From: Candidatus Falkowbacteria bacterium | GTDB taxonomy: Bacteria; Patescibacteriota; Patescibacteriia; Patescibacteriales; Patescibacteriaceae | Reading direction: 5' to 3' | Assembly (NCBI GenBank): GCA_026396835.1 | Contig: JAPLWA010000004.1 | Span: 310,001-374,000, forward strand | DNA length: 64,000 bases | Part shown: positions 7,896 to 15,085 of the stretch, in pieces | How the letters are laid out: every line of letters begins with the position of its first letter | How positions within the stretch are numbered: position 1 is the first letter of the stretch | Position numbers and translations under genes: made by a program | The notes under the pieces: model-generated | Told to the model about the DNA's origin: nothing | Database searches by the model: none | The model's input: the letters and a program-made list of their open reading frames with translations, nothing else

Positions 7896-8322
7896 ATTAT
7901 ACTTTTTGCGGGCGCTTCAAAGTGACCGTATACCGGGTTAGGTCTTGTTCCTAAAGTTATTGGCCTGCCTTGATAACCTAAGCTGACTTTAAAGTTGCCG
8001 ATATTTTTTTCAGCCCACAATTGTCCGAATGATCCGGAAGCCTGTGTGGTGAAGATACCTCTTGCAACAAAATTCAGCCCAAGATAGTGTGTTTGTACTT
8101 CCGCAGCCGCTCTAAACGTAGTGTTGTGACTCATGACACCTGTAGTATCATAGATCAAGCAACTGAGAACACCAAAATACGTTTTTGTTGCGATACTGGA
8201 GTCGTTCTGTGAGAATGACACTGTTGTCGATAGTAAAACTATCGCAAATACTACTACTGATATTAATCTTTTCAAGTTTCTATCCTTTCGGGTTAATTTA
8301 TTTTCAATTTTTTAATAACTAT

Positions 8323-8351
8323 ATTATAGCACCTATCTTAAATCTTGTCAA
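8323..8351 (-). promoter_or_regulatory. Consensus sigma70 promoter of the truncated secreted gene
   Basis: On the minus strand TTGACA (8351-8346) and TATAAT (8328-8323) are separated by exactly 17 bp. Transcription would start near 8316, about 40 bp before the TTG start codon. Confidence 0.8.
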
Positions 8352-8391
8352 TAGATAGGCCAAATATATAGCAAAAGCGGGGGATAAATAA

Positions 8392-8493
8392 CAAAACCGG
8401 CTATAAGAGTCTTGTATACACCAGGTTGGGACGAAGTGTTTTTAAAGTGGTTCTTAGTAGCCGGCTTTTTAAAAGGTACAACAAATTATTCGT
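8392..8493 (-). ncRNA. Candidate small structured RNA
   Basis: A minus-strand promoter, TTGACT (8528-8523), 17 bp, TAGTAT (8505-8500), predicts a start near 8493. The following 100 bases have no reading frame. They fold into a long closing helix: CCGGCTA (8397-8403) with TAGCCGG (8458-8464), extended by TAAGA/TCTTA with one bulge. Downstream of the helix the minus strand reads TTTTGTT, so it may also end transcription. The plus strand has a T run too, so a bidirectional terminator is the alternative. It matches no RNA family that I know. Confidence 0.4.
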
Positions 8494-8528
8494 GCTCATA
8501 TACTATACAAACATATTGTAAGAGTCAA

Positions 8529-8862
8529 GTTGGTAGGTAAGCCTAAATAGACCTAGATTGAGAAAAAGCATCATGTCGCACAATATAACTTATACGACAT
8601 GGTATATAATTAAATCAGGCTTTTAACACTACTATATCTAAATTTCTTTTTCTCAGGCTCTTTGATTGCTATGTTATGTTCTACTCTTAGGTAGCTGCTA
8701 CTAGTCCTCTCCTATGATAGTAAAAATAAAAAATAAGAACTAAAATTTTTTAGCTTAAAGGTATGAACATACCACCGAGCCTAATAAATTTTAGTTCAAT
8801 TTGAGACAGTAGGAGCCAAAAAACAGTTTTGTGAGATTAGGGGACTCACTCTCCCCTATTTT
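8529..8862. other. Highly structured intergenic region with candidate pseudoknot
   Basis: No gene is seen. Perfect inverted repeats are TGAGAAAAAG/CTTTTTCTCA (8559-8568/8646-8655), CATGTCG/CGACATG (8572-8578/8595-8601), and GAACTAAAATTT/AAATTTTAGTTC (8737-8748/8786-8797) enclosing GGTATG-AA-CATACC (8760-8773). At the end GTGAG/CTCAC (8831-8835/8845-8849) and AGGGGA/TCCCCT (8839-8844/8852-8857) interleave as an H-type pseudoknot, with ATTTTCT after it on the plus strand. This density suggests a non-coding RNA or a recombination region. Strand and ends are not settled. Confidence 0.4.
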
Positions 8863-9728
8863 CTGTCATTAAAGAAAGCCGAAACTTTTTTTAGTCTATC
8901 TTTTACTTTCTGTGGAACTGATTCAAGCTGTAAAAGCATTTCTGCCTGTTGAATAATAGTTGAGGCAAATTTAACAAAAAGTTCATGTTCAAAATCAGTC
9001 GCATTATTGATATCTTTAGCATTAATTTTTTGCAAATCTTTCTTTAGTTGATCCGGGTCAGATGAAATATAAAAAACAGGCAAATTATTATAACTAGCTT
9101 TTTCAACATTACCGTTGATAAATTTAACGCCATCTTTAATACTTTGACCGCCTTTAACAGCAATATCTATGATCTTTATATTTTTATTACCCAATCTTTT
9201 TCCTACCAATGTTGGCTCTTGAACTTCGTCAAAAGCACAAATTACTTCATTAGTTTTAGTGTTGATTATAATGTTATCTACTCCGTTTTGATAATCATCA
9301 CGCTTTGATGAACGCATGACTAAGTAATCCTCACCCAAAGCTTTCCTAAAAATCACAGTAACCATCATCTCAAATATTGCACCATTACCTGTCTGAGTGT
9401 TTTTGTGCCAATAATCAACCATGGTTTTTTTGAGCTCCTCTTCATCTAACTGCTCTGGATCGCCTAAATTATGGAATTTAGCAAAGGTCGCTCGAGCATC
9501 AGGGCTGTCCGCACCAGCCCAATAATTAATCCTATTATTTATAAAACGGACATCTTCTTCGCTAAGCGAACCAAAAACCTCAGAATTGGCTGAGCCATCC
9601 GAATTTAAAAGCCTAACACCATACCTTGCCTCAGCCTCATCGGCTAAAGCTTCCATGGCAAAATTAAGCTCGCCTATTGATTCTTGTTTACTCTTTGGTT
9701 TTTCTTGAGAAATGATTTCTTTTGTCAT
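8856..9728 (-). CDS. Conserved-looking CPR hypothetical protein
   Basis: I start the protein at the ATG at 9728 (MTKEIISQEKPKSK, 290 aa) rather than the TTG at 9776. Residues 120-200 hold an acidic, nuclease-like pattern: a Glu in IFEMMVTVIF, then NGVDNIIINTKTNEVICAFDEVQ, where D and E sit as in PD-(D/E)XK folds but the Lys is missing. The rest is helical and soluble. No family is recognised. It stands alone on the minus strand and shares its upstream region with the divergent small acidic gene. Confidence 0.6.
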   Translation of the reverse strand: MTKEIISQEKPKSKQESIGELNFAMEALADEAEARYGVRLLNSDGSANSEVFGSLSEEDVRFINNRINYWAGADSPDARATFAKFHNLGDPEQLDEEELKKTMVDYWHKNTQTGNGAIFEMMVTVIFRKALGEDYLVMRSSKRDDYQNGVDNIIINTKTNEVICAFDEVQEPTLVGKRLGNKNIKIIDIAVKGGQSIKDGVKFINGNVEKASYNNLPVFYISSDPDQLKKDLQKINAKDINNATDFEHELFVKFASTIIQQAEMLLQLESVPQKVKDRLKKVSAFFNDRK

Positions 9729-9781
9729 AAATATATTTATAGAATATATCTTAGTATTTTTAAACCCATCTAGCAATAGCC

Positions 9782-9810
9782 TTGACGCATCGTAATAAAT
9801 CTAGTAATAT
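9782..9810 (+). promoter_or_regulatory. Strong promoter of the small acidic protein gene
   Basis: TTGACG (9782-9787) and TAATAT (9805-9810) are spaced 17 bp apart. The leader (about 53 nt) holds a perfect 7-bp hairpin, GCTGCTT/AAGCAGC, just before the start codon region. Confidence 0.75.
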
Positions 9811-9869
9811 ATCTTCAAGGCGTTAGCCTGCTGCTTTATTTAAGCAGCCTATAAAGTAAGTGTATATCT

Positions 9870-10025
9870 ATGACAGACGAACTAAACGTCAACCCAGTTT
9901 CCATGAATGATGGAGACGAGGAAAACGACGAAACATTAGGAGAGGAAGAAGAAAATACTGACGCTGACCTCGTGGCTGACGAAGAAGACGAAGCCGACGA
10001 AGAAGATGCTGAAGAAGCTATATAG
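9870..10025 (+). CDS. Small highly acidic protein, 51 aa
   Basis: An ATG at 9870 opens a 51-codon frame (MTDELNVNPV to EEDAEEAI). Roughly half of the residues are Asp or Glu and there is only one aromatic-free core, so it is probably disordered. It has its own near-consensus promoter, a hairpin in its leader and a strong terminator 18 bp after the stop, which makes it a complete one-gene unit and suggests high expression. The function is unknown. Acidic mini-proteins can bind basic proteins or metal ions, but nothing here shows that. Confidence 0.65.
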   Translation: MTDELNVNPVSMNDGDEENDETLGEEEENTDADLVADEEDEADEEDAEEAI

Positions 10026-10043
10026 TTTTTCTCTGAAAAAATT

Positions 10044-10079
10044 AATAACGACCCCTTAAACCGGGTCGTTATTTTTTTA
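10044..10079 (+). terminator. Strong intrinsic terminator
   Basis: AATAACGACCC (10044-10054) pairs perfectly with GGGTCGTTATT (10063-10073) and is followed by a T run to 10078. Confidence 0.9.
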
Positions 10080-10103
10080 ATCCTTTGCTATACTTAGAGT
10101 ATT

Positions 10104-10736
10104 ATGATTGATATTATATCTTTAGTAAAAGCCGCTGGCTATTTGGGTCTAAGCGGCATTATATTTGCTGAATCAGGCTTGTTAATAGGTTTCTTCTTGC
10201 CAGGAGATAGTGTTTTATTCACAGCAGGATTTTTGGCTTCCCAGGGTCTGCTTGATATTAAGATACTTATTCCTTTGCTTTTTGTTTGTGCTGTTTTTGG
10301 CGACAGCGTAGGTTACACTTTTGGTTATCGCTTGGGACCAAAAATTTTCAAAAAAGAAGACTCATTTTTCTTTGCTAAAGAAAATATTGAACGCGCACAA
10401 TTATTTTTTGAGAAGCATGGCGGCAAAACTATAATTCTTGCTCGCTTTATTCCTGTGGTTCGCACCTTTGCTCCAATTATTGCCGGGGTCGGAAAGATGA
10501 AATATGGTACCTTTGTTTTTTACAATATTATAGGCGGTTTACTCTGGGCAGTTGGTTTATTAGTCTTAGGCTATTCTTTGGGCAATTTTATTCCTAATGT
10601 TGATCGTTACTTAATACCAATAATCTTAGCAATTATAATTATTTCTGTTTTGCCAAACATTATCCATTTAATAAAAAACAAAACAATGCGTGATGCATTG
10701 TTAAAAAAAGCTATTAACTTATTCAAAAGTCGATAA
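10104..10736 (+). CDS. DedA family membrane protein
   Basis: The protein has 210 residues with five or six hydrophobic segments. Family marks are ESGLLIGFFLPGDSVLFTAG near the start, FGDSVGYTFGYRLG, and the RFIPVVRTFAPIIAGVGKM signature at about 115-140. DedA/SNARE-associated proteins are membrane transporters implicated in lipid-carrier recycling and envelope upkeep. Recycling of undecaprenyl phosphate would suit the glycan genes nearby, but that link is inferred. The stop codon abuts the convergent CAP-domain gene. Confidence 0.92.
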   Translation: MIDIISLVKAAGYLGLSGIIFAESGLLIGFFLPGDSVLFTAGFLASQGLLDIKILIPLLFVCAVFGDSVGYTFGYRLGPKIFKKEDSFFFAKENIERAQLFFEKHGGKTIILARFIPVVRTFAPIIAGVGKMKYGTFVFYNIIGGLLWAVGLLVLGYSLGNFIPNVDRYLIPIILAIIIISVLPNIIHLIKNKTMRDALLKKAINLFKSR

Positions 10737-11633
10737 TTATTTAGAATATCTGACTAAACAATCATTATAAACCTCAGCCTGAGAATTATACTCCCCTACT
10801 TTCAATTTAGTTTCAGCGACTAAAGCATTATATCTTTGTATTAAACTATTATATTCTTGAACCAACTGTGCGTAAGCAGCGTTGGTTTTTGGATTATAGG
10901 CATCAAGTTCTAGCTTCTTTTGATTCATTACTAATTCTTGTTTGGTCAGTTCTAGCTTATTGTCGTCAAGCAGCTTAGCTAGCATTGTATCTGGTTTAGG
11001 ACAACTAACTGAAGGCGCGCCAAATTCTTGAACTGCTAACCATGTCATATGGCCTTCAAACATGCCTTCACGAACCGCGACACCAATCTCCTCGTACCCA
11101 TTTCTTAAAATATTTTCTCTGTGGCCTGGACTGGCCATCCAGCCCGCCACTAAATCTTTGTCATCATCAAAATTACCTAAAGCTAAATTTTCACCAATTA
11201 TAACGAAATCATAATTAACTTTTTTGGCTAAATCAGACGGTCCTTGGCCACTTGGCGAAATATGTTCAAAGTACTGATTAGTAAACATATCATCGATTTT
11301 TAATTCAGCTGACTTATTCAATAGTAGTGATGGCTTTAGCGCTGGTAAATTCACCGACTCTCTTTCAATATTTGTTTGCTTAACTACGCCAGCAACCGTT
11401 AAAACACTTTTATCTACCACTGATTCTTCTTTTTTTCTCAAAGGTTCATCAGCGGTAAAAATACGATCTTTAGCTACAGTAACATCTCTTTTGATTGAGC
11501 CAATAGCAGGGTCATTAGCTATAAATTCATTGCTACTATTGAAAAAGGGGTCTAAATCTTTTCGAAATATAAAAAAAGCACCAGCGCCAACGGCGATTAG
11601 TAGCAATAGAATCAGTAGTAACTTTTTAGCCAT
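10737..11633 (-). CDS. Secreted CAP/SCP-domain protein
   Basis: The protein has 298 residues. An N-terminal hydrophobic anchor (LLLILLLLIAVGAGAFFIF) is followed by a linker. The CAP domain (about 90-215) has LLNKSAELKIDDMF, YFEHISPSGQGPSDL, IGENLALG, GWMASPGHRENIL and YEEIGVAVREG, with the usual His and Glu residues. The C-terminal 70 residues are a predicted coiled coil (LTKQELVMNQKKLELDAYN). CAP proteins are extracellular and of mixed function; here it is probably anchored at the surface. Transcription is divergent from the Gmad2 gene. Confidence 0.9.
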   Translation of the reverse strand: MAKKLLLILLLLIAVGAGAFFIFRKDLDPFFNSSNEFIANDPAIGSIKRDVTVAKDRIFTADEPLRKKEESVVDKSVLTVAGVVKQTNIERESVNLPALKPSLLLNKSAELKIDDMFTNQYFEHISPSGQGPSDLAKKVNYDFVIIGENLALGNFDDDKDLVAGWMASPGHRENILRNGYEEIGVAVREGMFEGHMTWLAVQEFGAPSVSCPKPDTMLAKLLDDNKLELTKQELVMNQKKLELDAYNPKTNAAYAQLVQEYNSLIQRYNALVAETKLKVGEYNSQAEVYNDCLVRYSK

Positions 11634-11677
11634 ATTCTTTGTTTAATTCTAGCATTTTTGTGCTATACTGACCATGC

Positions 11678-12244
11678 ATGAAAAATAAAAACTTCATTTT
11701 CGCCTACATTGTTATATTATTGCTAATTGCAGCAGTCGTTATTTATCGCGACCAATTGCTTAAGGATTTTCCAATAAAGAATCGCCCAATTGAAAAGCTG
11801 CCAAATAGCTTCAATGAATGCATAGCCACTGGTCTGCCAGTTCAAGAGACTTATCCAAGAATATGTGTTTTACCAAATGGACAGAGTTTTTCCGAAGATA
11901 TTGGTAACGAACTTGAAAAAATTGATTTAATTAGAGTCGATAGCCCTCGACCAAACAGTAACATAAAGAATCCTATTGTCATTACTGGTAAAGCTAGGGG
12001 TCTGTGGTTTTTTGAGGCCTCCTTTCCCGTAAGCTTAGTAGATGAAAATAATCTGGAGGTTACTTCAAGTACAGCGCAAGCTCAGGGTAATTGGATGACT
12101 GAAGAATTTGTAGATTTTACAGCTAATTTAATTATTCCAAATTCCTTTTCTGGTAAAGCTACATTAATTTTAAAAAAAGACAATCCATCGGGTGACAGCT
12201 CGAAGGATGATGAACTAATAATTCCTGTAAATATTTTTAACTAA
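11678..12244 (+). CDS. Gmad2 immunoglobulin-like domain lipoprotein-type protein
   Basis: The protein has 188 residues. It starts with one signal or anchor helix (FIFAYIVILLLIAAVVIY) and a short region with NSFNECIATGLPVQETYPRICVLPNGQSF, a motif that often precedes Gmad domains. Residues 88-186 match the Gmad2 beta-sandwich: RVDSPRPNSNIKNPIVITGKA, FFEASFPVSLVD, and SFSGKATLILKKDNPSG. It is exported, probably as a cell-surface binding module. A hairpin follows the stop. Confidence 0.8.
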   Translation: MKNKNFIFAYIVILLLIAAVVIYRDQLLKDFPIKNRPIEKLPNSFNECIATGLPVQETYPRICVLPNGQSFSEDIGNELEKIDLIRVDSPRPNSNIKNPIVITGKARGLWFFEASFPVSLVDENNLEVTSSTAQAQGNWMTEEFVDFTANLIIPNSFSGKATLILKKDNPSGDSSKDDELIIPVNIFN

Positions 12245-12248
12245 AAAA

Positions 12249-12296
12249 TAAAAAACCGGCTTCTCTTTTTGGAGCAACCGGCTTTTATACTTTAAA
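12249..12296. terminator. Bidirectional terminator between convergent genes
   Basis: AAAACCGGCTTCTC and GAGCAACCGGCTTTT form an imperfect stem (one bulge, two mismatches) flanked by A and T runs on both sides. It lies between the Gmad2 gene and the convergent zinc-ribbon-like gene. Confidence 0.6.
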
Positions 12297-12315
12297 AAAG
12301 TATATTTGCAAAAAA

Positions 12316-12621
12316 TTAATTTGCAAGCTCTGCTATATCTTTTAACTCAACCGTTACCTCGTCGTCTGTGTTATCACAGAACATGCAAAGACTTGTCTGA
12401 AAGTATTTTCCAGTCAAATCATCTGGTAAATCAGTTTTTGCTGCAACCGCTAGTGACATTGCGGCTTTTTGAGTCCCTTCAATCACTGAATGACAGTTTT
12501 TGCACATAATATTAACCGCGGAATCATCATTATCTAATGACAACAGCTGATTAACATCAAAGACTTTATTAGCCTTGGCGTGAGTACTGTCGACGGAACC
12601 TACATAATCTGACTTGTTCAT
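12316..12621 (-). CDS. Small protein with two CxxC pairs
   Basis: The protein has 101 residues. MCKNCHS (about 39-45) and LCMFCDNTDD (about 77-86) form a four-cysteine zinc-ribbon-like site. The stretch between is helical (KAAMSLAVAAKTDL). I do not recognise a family. It follows the gene at 12631-13173 after 9 bp, so they form one small operon with a shared terminator at 12249-12296. Metal binding is inferred from the Cys spacing only. Confidence 0.6.
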   Translation of the reverse strand: MNKSDYVGSVDSTHAKANKVFDVNQLLSLDNDDSAVNIMCKNCHSVIEGTQKAAMSLAVAAKTDLPDDLTGKYFQTSLCMFCDNTDDEVTVELKDIAELAN

Positions 12622-12630
12622 TTTTTTGTT

Positions 12631-13173
12631 TTAATTTATTTGGTTATTAAATTTTTTAAAAATATCATTGGCAACCTCTTTTACTTTACTGAGATATTCT
12701 TTACCGTTTTCCTTTCGGCTTAATAAGTATCCAGACGGAACATGAACTAAAACATCTGCATTAGTAGTATACTTGTTATCATTCGAGGTTAAGTCAAAGC
12801 TAACAATCATATCTTCTTTACCATCTAGTTTAAGTTTGAAAAAAGCATCAATTCCCTTTTCATCTAACAAACTATCAACGGCGGTATAAAATTCAAGATT
12901 ACTGTATTCCTCTACTTTTAGCCCCAGTCTTTCGGCTATTGTAGCATGTAAATCATTAGCAAAGTCTGGATCTGGATCACTTGGATCTGGCCAGCGTTGT
13001 ATGGTTTCTACCATTTGAAATAGCTTTTTGAAATCGTCTTTTTCAAGAACTTTCTTATATCTAATTTCATCAAGAGAGCTGAATAATTTTTTATATTTGA
13101 CTTCATTAACATTAGATAGATATTCCTTCTCTATCATCTTTCCCTCTTTTAAAATGGAGCTTTCTTGAAACAT
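12631..13173 (-). CDS. Hypothetical soluble protein
   Basis: The protein has 180 residues, with a helical N-terminal half rich in Lys and Glu (YKKLFSSLDEIRYKKVLEKD). A beta segment follows with DGKEDMIVSFDLTSNDNKYTTNADVLVHVPSG, which could be a small nuclease-like or substrate-binding fold. I do not recognise it. An ATG at 13173 is the first start; a second in-frame Met (MIEKEYLS) 12 codons on is also possible. It is the first gene of a two-gene operon with the CxxC protein. Confidence 0.55.
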   Translation of the reverse strand: MFQESSILKEGKMIEKEYLSNVNEVKYKKLFSSLDEIRYKKVLEKDDFKKLFQMVETIQRWPDPSDPDPDFANDLHATIAERLGLKVEEYSNLEFYTAVDSLLDEKGIDAFFKLKLDGKEDMIVSFDLTSNDNKYTTNADVLVHVPSGYLLSRKENGKEYLSKVKEVANDIFKKFNNQIN

Positions 13174-13243
13174 ATATTTAGATTAGATATATTTAACACA
13201 AAAAATAAAGACTGTCAAGTGCTATATTTAAAACCTTTTCTGT

Positions 13244-13384
13244 TTATGAGATAATAAAGCCCATAAAATGAACCTGCGGTTGAAACATGAGTATTATCTT
13301 AACAATTACTAGAAAAACGCCAACCGATAGCAGCCCAAATAGGAAAACTCCGAAAGCGAATAGAAATTTAAATGCTGTCTCCAT
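13244..13384 (-). CDS. Small membrane protein, 46 aa
   Basis: An ATG at 13384 opens a 46-codon frame. After METAFK it is almost wholly hydrophobic (FLFAFGVFLFGLLSVGVF...), giving one or two transmembrane helices, and it ends MGFIIS. It fills the gap between ftsQ and the gene at 13173 on the same strand, 75 bp after ftsQ. The single-frame hydrophobic composition and the fit make it plausible. It may be a small envelope or division peptide, but no function can be shown. Confidence 0.45.
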   Translation of the reverse strand: METAFKFLFAFGVFLFGLLSVGVFLVIVKIILMFQPQVHFMGFIIS

Positions 13385-13459
13385 ATAGTTAATTTTCAAT
13401 TATATTATCTTGCAATTTAACAAAGCTATATATTTATAGTCTGAAGTCTTTGCGAAGGA

Positions 13460-14332
13460 CTACTGATAGTATACCTTATCTCCGAAACGCAAATCAATAT
13501 TGCGAACTTTTTCAAATCGATCTTTTAACTCAGAGCGTAAAAGTAGATCAAGCCGGTCAAGCTGTTTATTCAAATCATCACTAGTAGAAAAGTAAATCAT
13601 CGCTCCCCTTTCAGGTACTAATTTAATAGTGTCTTGTTCGTTATCAACAGCAAGTTGTTTTATCTTTATACCTGAAAAACGATTAACAAATTCGGGTGTC
13701 AGATTTTTAGCAAATACTATAATCTTGTCTGCGCCGTCAATTTTTTTATCATTAATTTTTGGAAAACCGTTATTAAAAATAATTGGTAAATTCTCAACCG
13801 GACCAGCGACTGGAACCAAAATCCAACCTGAAGCATCTATCTGTTGATAAGTATCAGCTTCAAACCAAACAGCAGCCGGAGCTTTTTCGGAAATAATAAC
13901 CTGCAAGGTAGAAGGAATTTTTTTAACAACCTTTATGTTATCTAGAGCATAGCGATCATTAATTTCTTGCTTTAAAGAGTTAGAGTCAAAAACAGCTAAG
14001 CGAGATTCGGATAAAAATAGAAGTCTGCTTCTATCTAAATGATCGCTTGCCAGAGTTTCAACATCGGAGCTAGAAATTAAATTAGTTCCTTTGACTTCGA
14101 TGTTTTTAACAACTAACACATTAGAGAATAACAGCAACCACGCTAAAAAAATAAATACTATTATAAAAAGAAAAAACCAAAGCCAAACGCGTGGTGAAAT
14201 ATGAGCCAAAGTATTTTTCATAACTGAGGCGCCAAAATTATCCTTTTTTTTGTTAGCAAAATACGGATTACCCCGGCGTCGTGCCCCGGCAGCAGTGTTA
14301 TACAAACGATGGCGCGGTGATGGAGCTATCAT
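13460..14332 (-). CDS. ftsQ: FtsQ/DivIB-like cell division protein
   Basis: The protein has 290 residues. A basic cytoplasmic tail precedes one transmembrane helix (VWLWFFLFIIVFIFLAWLLL). A POTRA-type domain follows (VVKNIEVKGTNLISSSDVETLA), then the beta domain with KVVKKIPSTLQVIISEKAPAAVW and WILVP. FtsQ links early and late division proteins on the outer face. The start overlaps the stop of the MurF-like gene by ATGA, the normal neighbourhood in a division/cell-wall cluster. An internal ATG (MKNTLAHIS) about 38 codons in is an alternative start. Confidence 0.85.
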   Translation of the reverse strand: MIAPSPRHRLYNTAAGARRRGNPYFANKKKDNFGASVMKNTLAHISPRVWLWFFLFIIVFIFLAWLLLFSNVLVVKNIEVKGTNLISSSDVETLASDHLDRSRLLFLSESRLAVFDSNSLKQEINDRYALDNIKVVKKIPSTLQVIISEKAPAAVWFEADTYQQIDASGWILVPVAGPVENLPIIFNNGFPKINDKKIDGADKIIVFAKNLTPEFVNRFSGIKIKQLAVDNEQDTIKLVPERGAMIYFSTSDDLNKQLDRLDLLLRSELKDRFEKVRNIDLRFGDKVYYQ

Positions 14333-15081
14333 AAAATAAGATCATCAATTACAGCGCTAGCCGCGGCGTAAGCCAAAGCGTTGTGTTTACCAAAACGATT
14401 AAGTGCAAAATCTTTTTTGATATCATTGTTAACTAAATTTCCGACTATCCCCTGCTCGGTTATTTTGAAATTAGAAATTAACCAACTATTTTCATCAGCT
14501 GAAATATTTTCTTCACTAATTCCAAAGAAAACAGTTTTAGCACGACTGACAATTTGCAAATGTTTAACTTCCGGAATATCGTTATTCAAAACTATTAAAC
14601 CATTTTTACCCACACTCTTAACTAAAATTTGATATTCGTGAGCAGCTTTATCAATCCCGCCAAACTGTTCTAAATAACGTTGCGTTATAGATGCTATTAC
14701 CACGACTTTTGGTGGTGCTAAACTAATAAGATAAGACAAATCACCAGGTCGATCAGCTCCAAACTCAAAAACCACTATTTTTGGCAGCTTTACATAAAAT
14801 GCCTTAAATGGGGCTAAAAACATGATCGCCAACCAGCGTTGATATGAATTATAGCCACTTGGAAGCCCTAAAATGGCCAGAGGAAGGCCTATTTCAGTAT
14901 TAAAGCTTGGTACAGCTAAAGTCTCTCCCCTAGCCCTTAAAAACGATTCTATCGCTTGCTTAGTAAAAGTCTTATTCGTCGTTCCAGCTACTGCAATAAT
15001 AAAGGGTTGCCTTAATAGCAAAGCTAATTTAGCAAAGATAAATAAATAATATTGAAGAATTATTTTAGCAAATCGTTTCAT
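14329..15081 (-). CDS. Truncated MurF-like Mur ligase domain protein
   Basis: The protein has 250 residues, where MurF has about 450. It carries only the central ATPase-type domain. The P-loop reads AGTTNKTFTKQ where active Mur ligases have GTNGKTTT-like sequence, so the Gly before Lys is Asn. Later marks are kept: VFEFGADRPGDL, VVVIASITQRYLEQFGG, LVLNND-like GLIVLNND, and FGKHNALAYAAA. The frame then stops, four bases into ftsQ, with no C-terminal ligase domain. It may have a reduced or regulatory role in peptidoglycan synthesis. Loss of activity is equally possible. Confidence 0.7.
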   Translation of the reverse strand: MKRFAKIILQYYLFIFAKLALLLRQPFIIAVAGTTNKTFTKQAIESFLRARGETLAVPSFNTEIGLPLAILGLPSGYNSYQRWLAIMFLAPFKAFYVKLPKIVVFEFGADRPGDLSYLISLAPPKVVVIASITQRYLEQFGGIDKAAHEYQILVKSVGKNGLIVLNNDIPEVKHLQIVSRAKTVFFGISEENISADENSWLISNFKITEQGIVGNLVNNDIKKDFALNRFGKHNALAYAAASAVIDDLIL

Positions 15082-15085
15082 GATT

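Larger units (their letters stand above)
7793..8275 (-). pseudogene. Truncated secreted protein cut by the tRNA fragment
   Basis: A TTG at 8275, eight bases after an AAAGGAT ribosome site, opens a frame with a clear signal peptide (MKRLISVVVF...SFSQ). About 105 residues of beta-rich sequence follow. From about residue 127 the frame reads through the tRNA fragment (7895-7849), giving a nonsense tail (SHPGNRGSIPLGTT). The true C-terminus has therefore been lost. Signal peptides ending in FSQ and repeated aromatic beta strands resemble Bacteroidota-type outer-membrane proteins, which is odd for a single-membrane CPR cell. A strong promoter is intact upstream. Confidence 0.6.

Noticed and set aside
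12249-12296. Riboswitch between the Gmad2 and CxxC genes
   Set aside because: The structure is a simple imperfect hairpin between convergent genes, best explained as a shared terminator.
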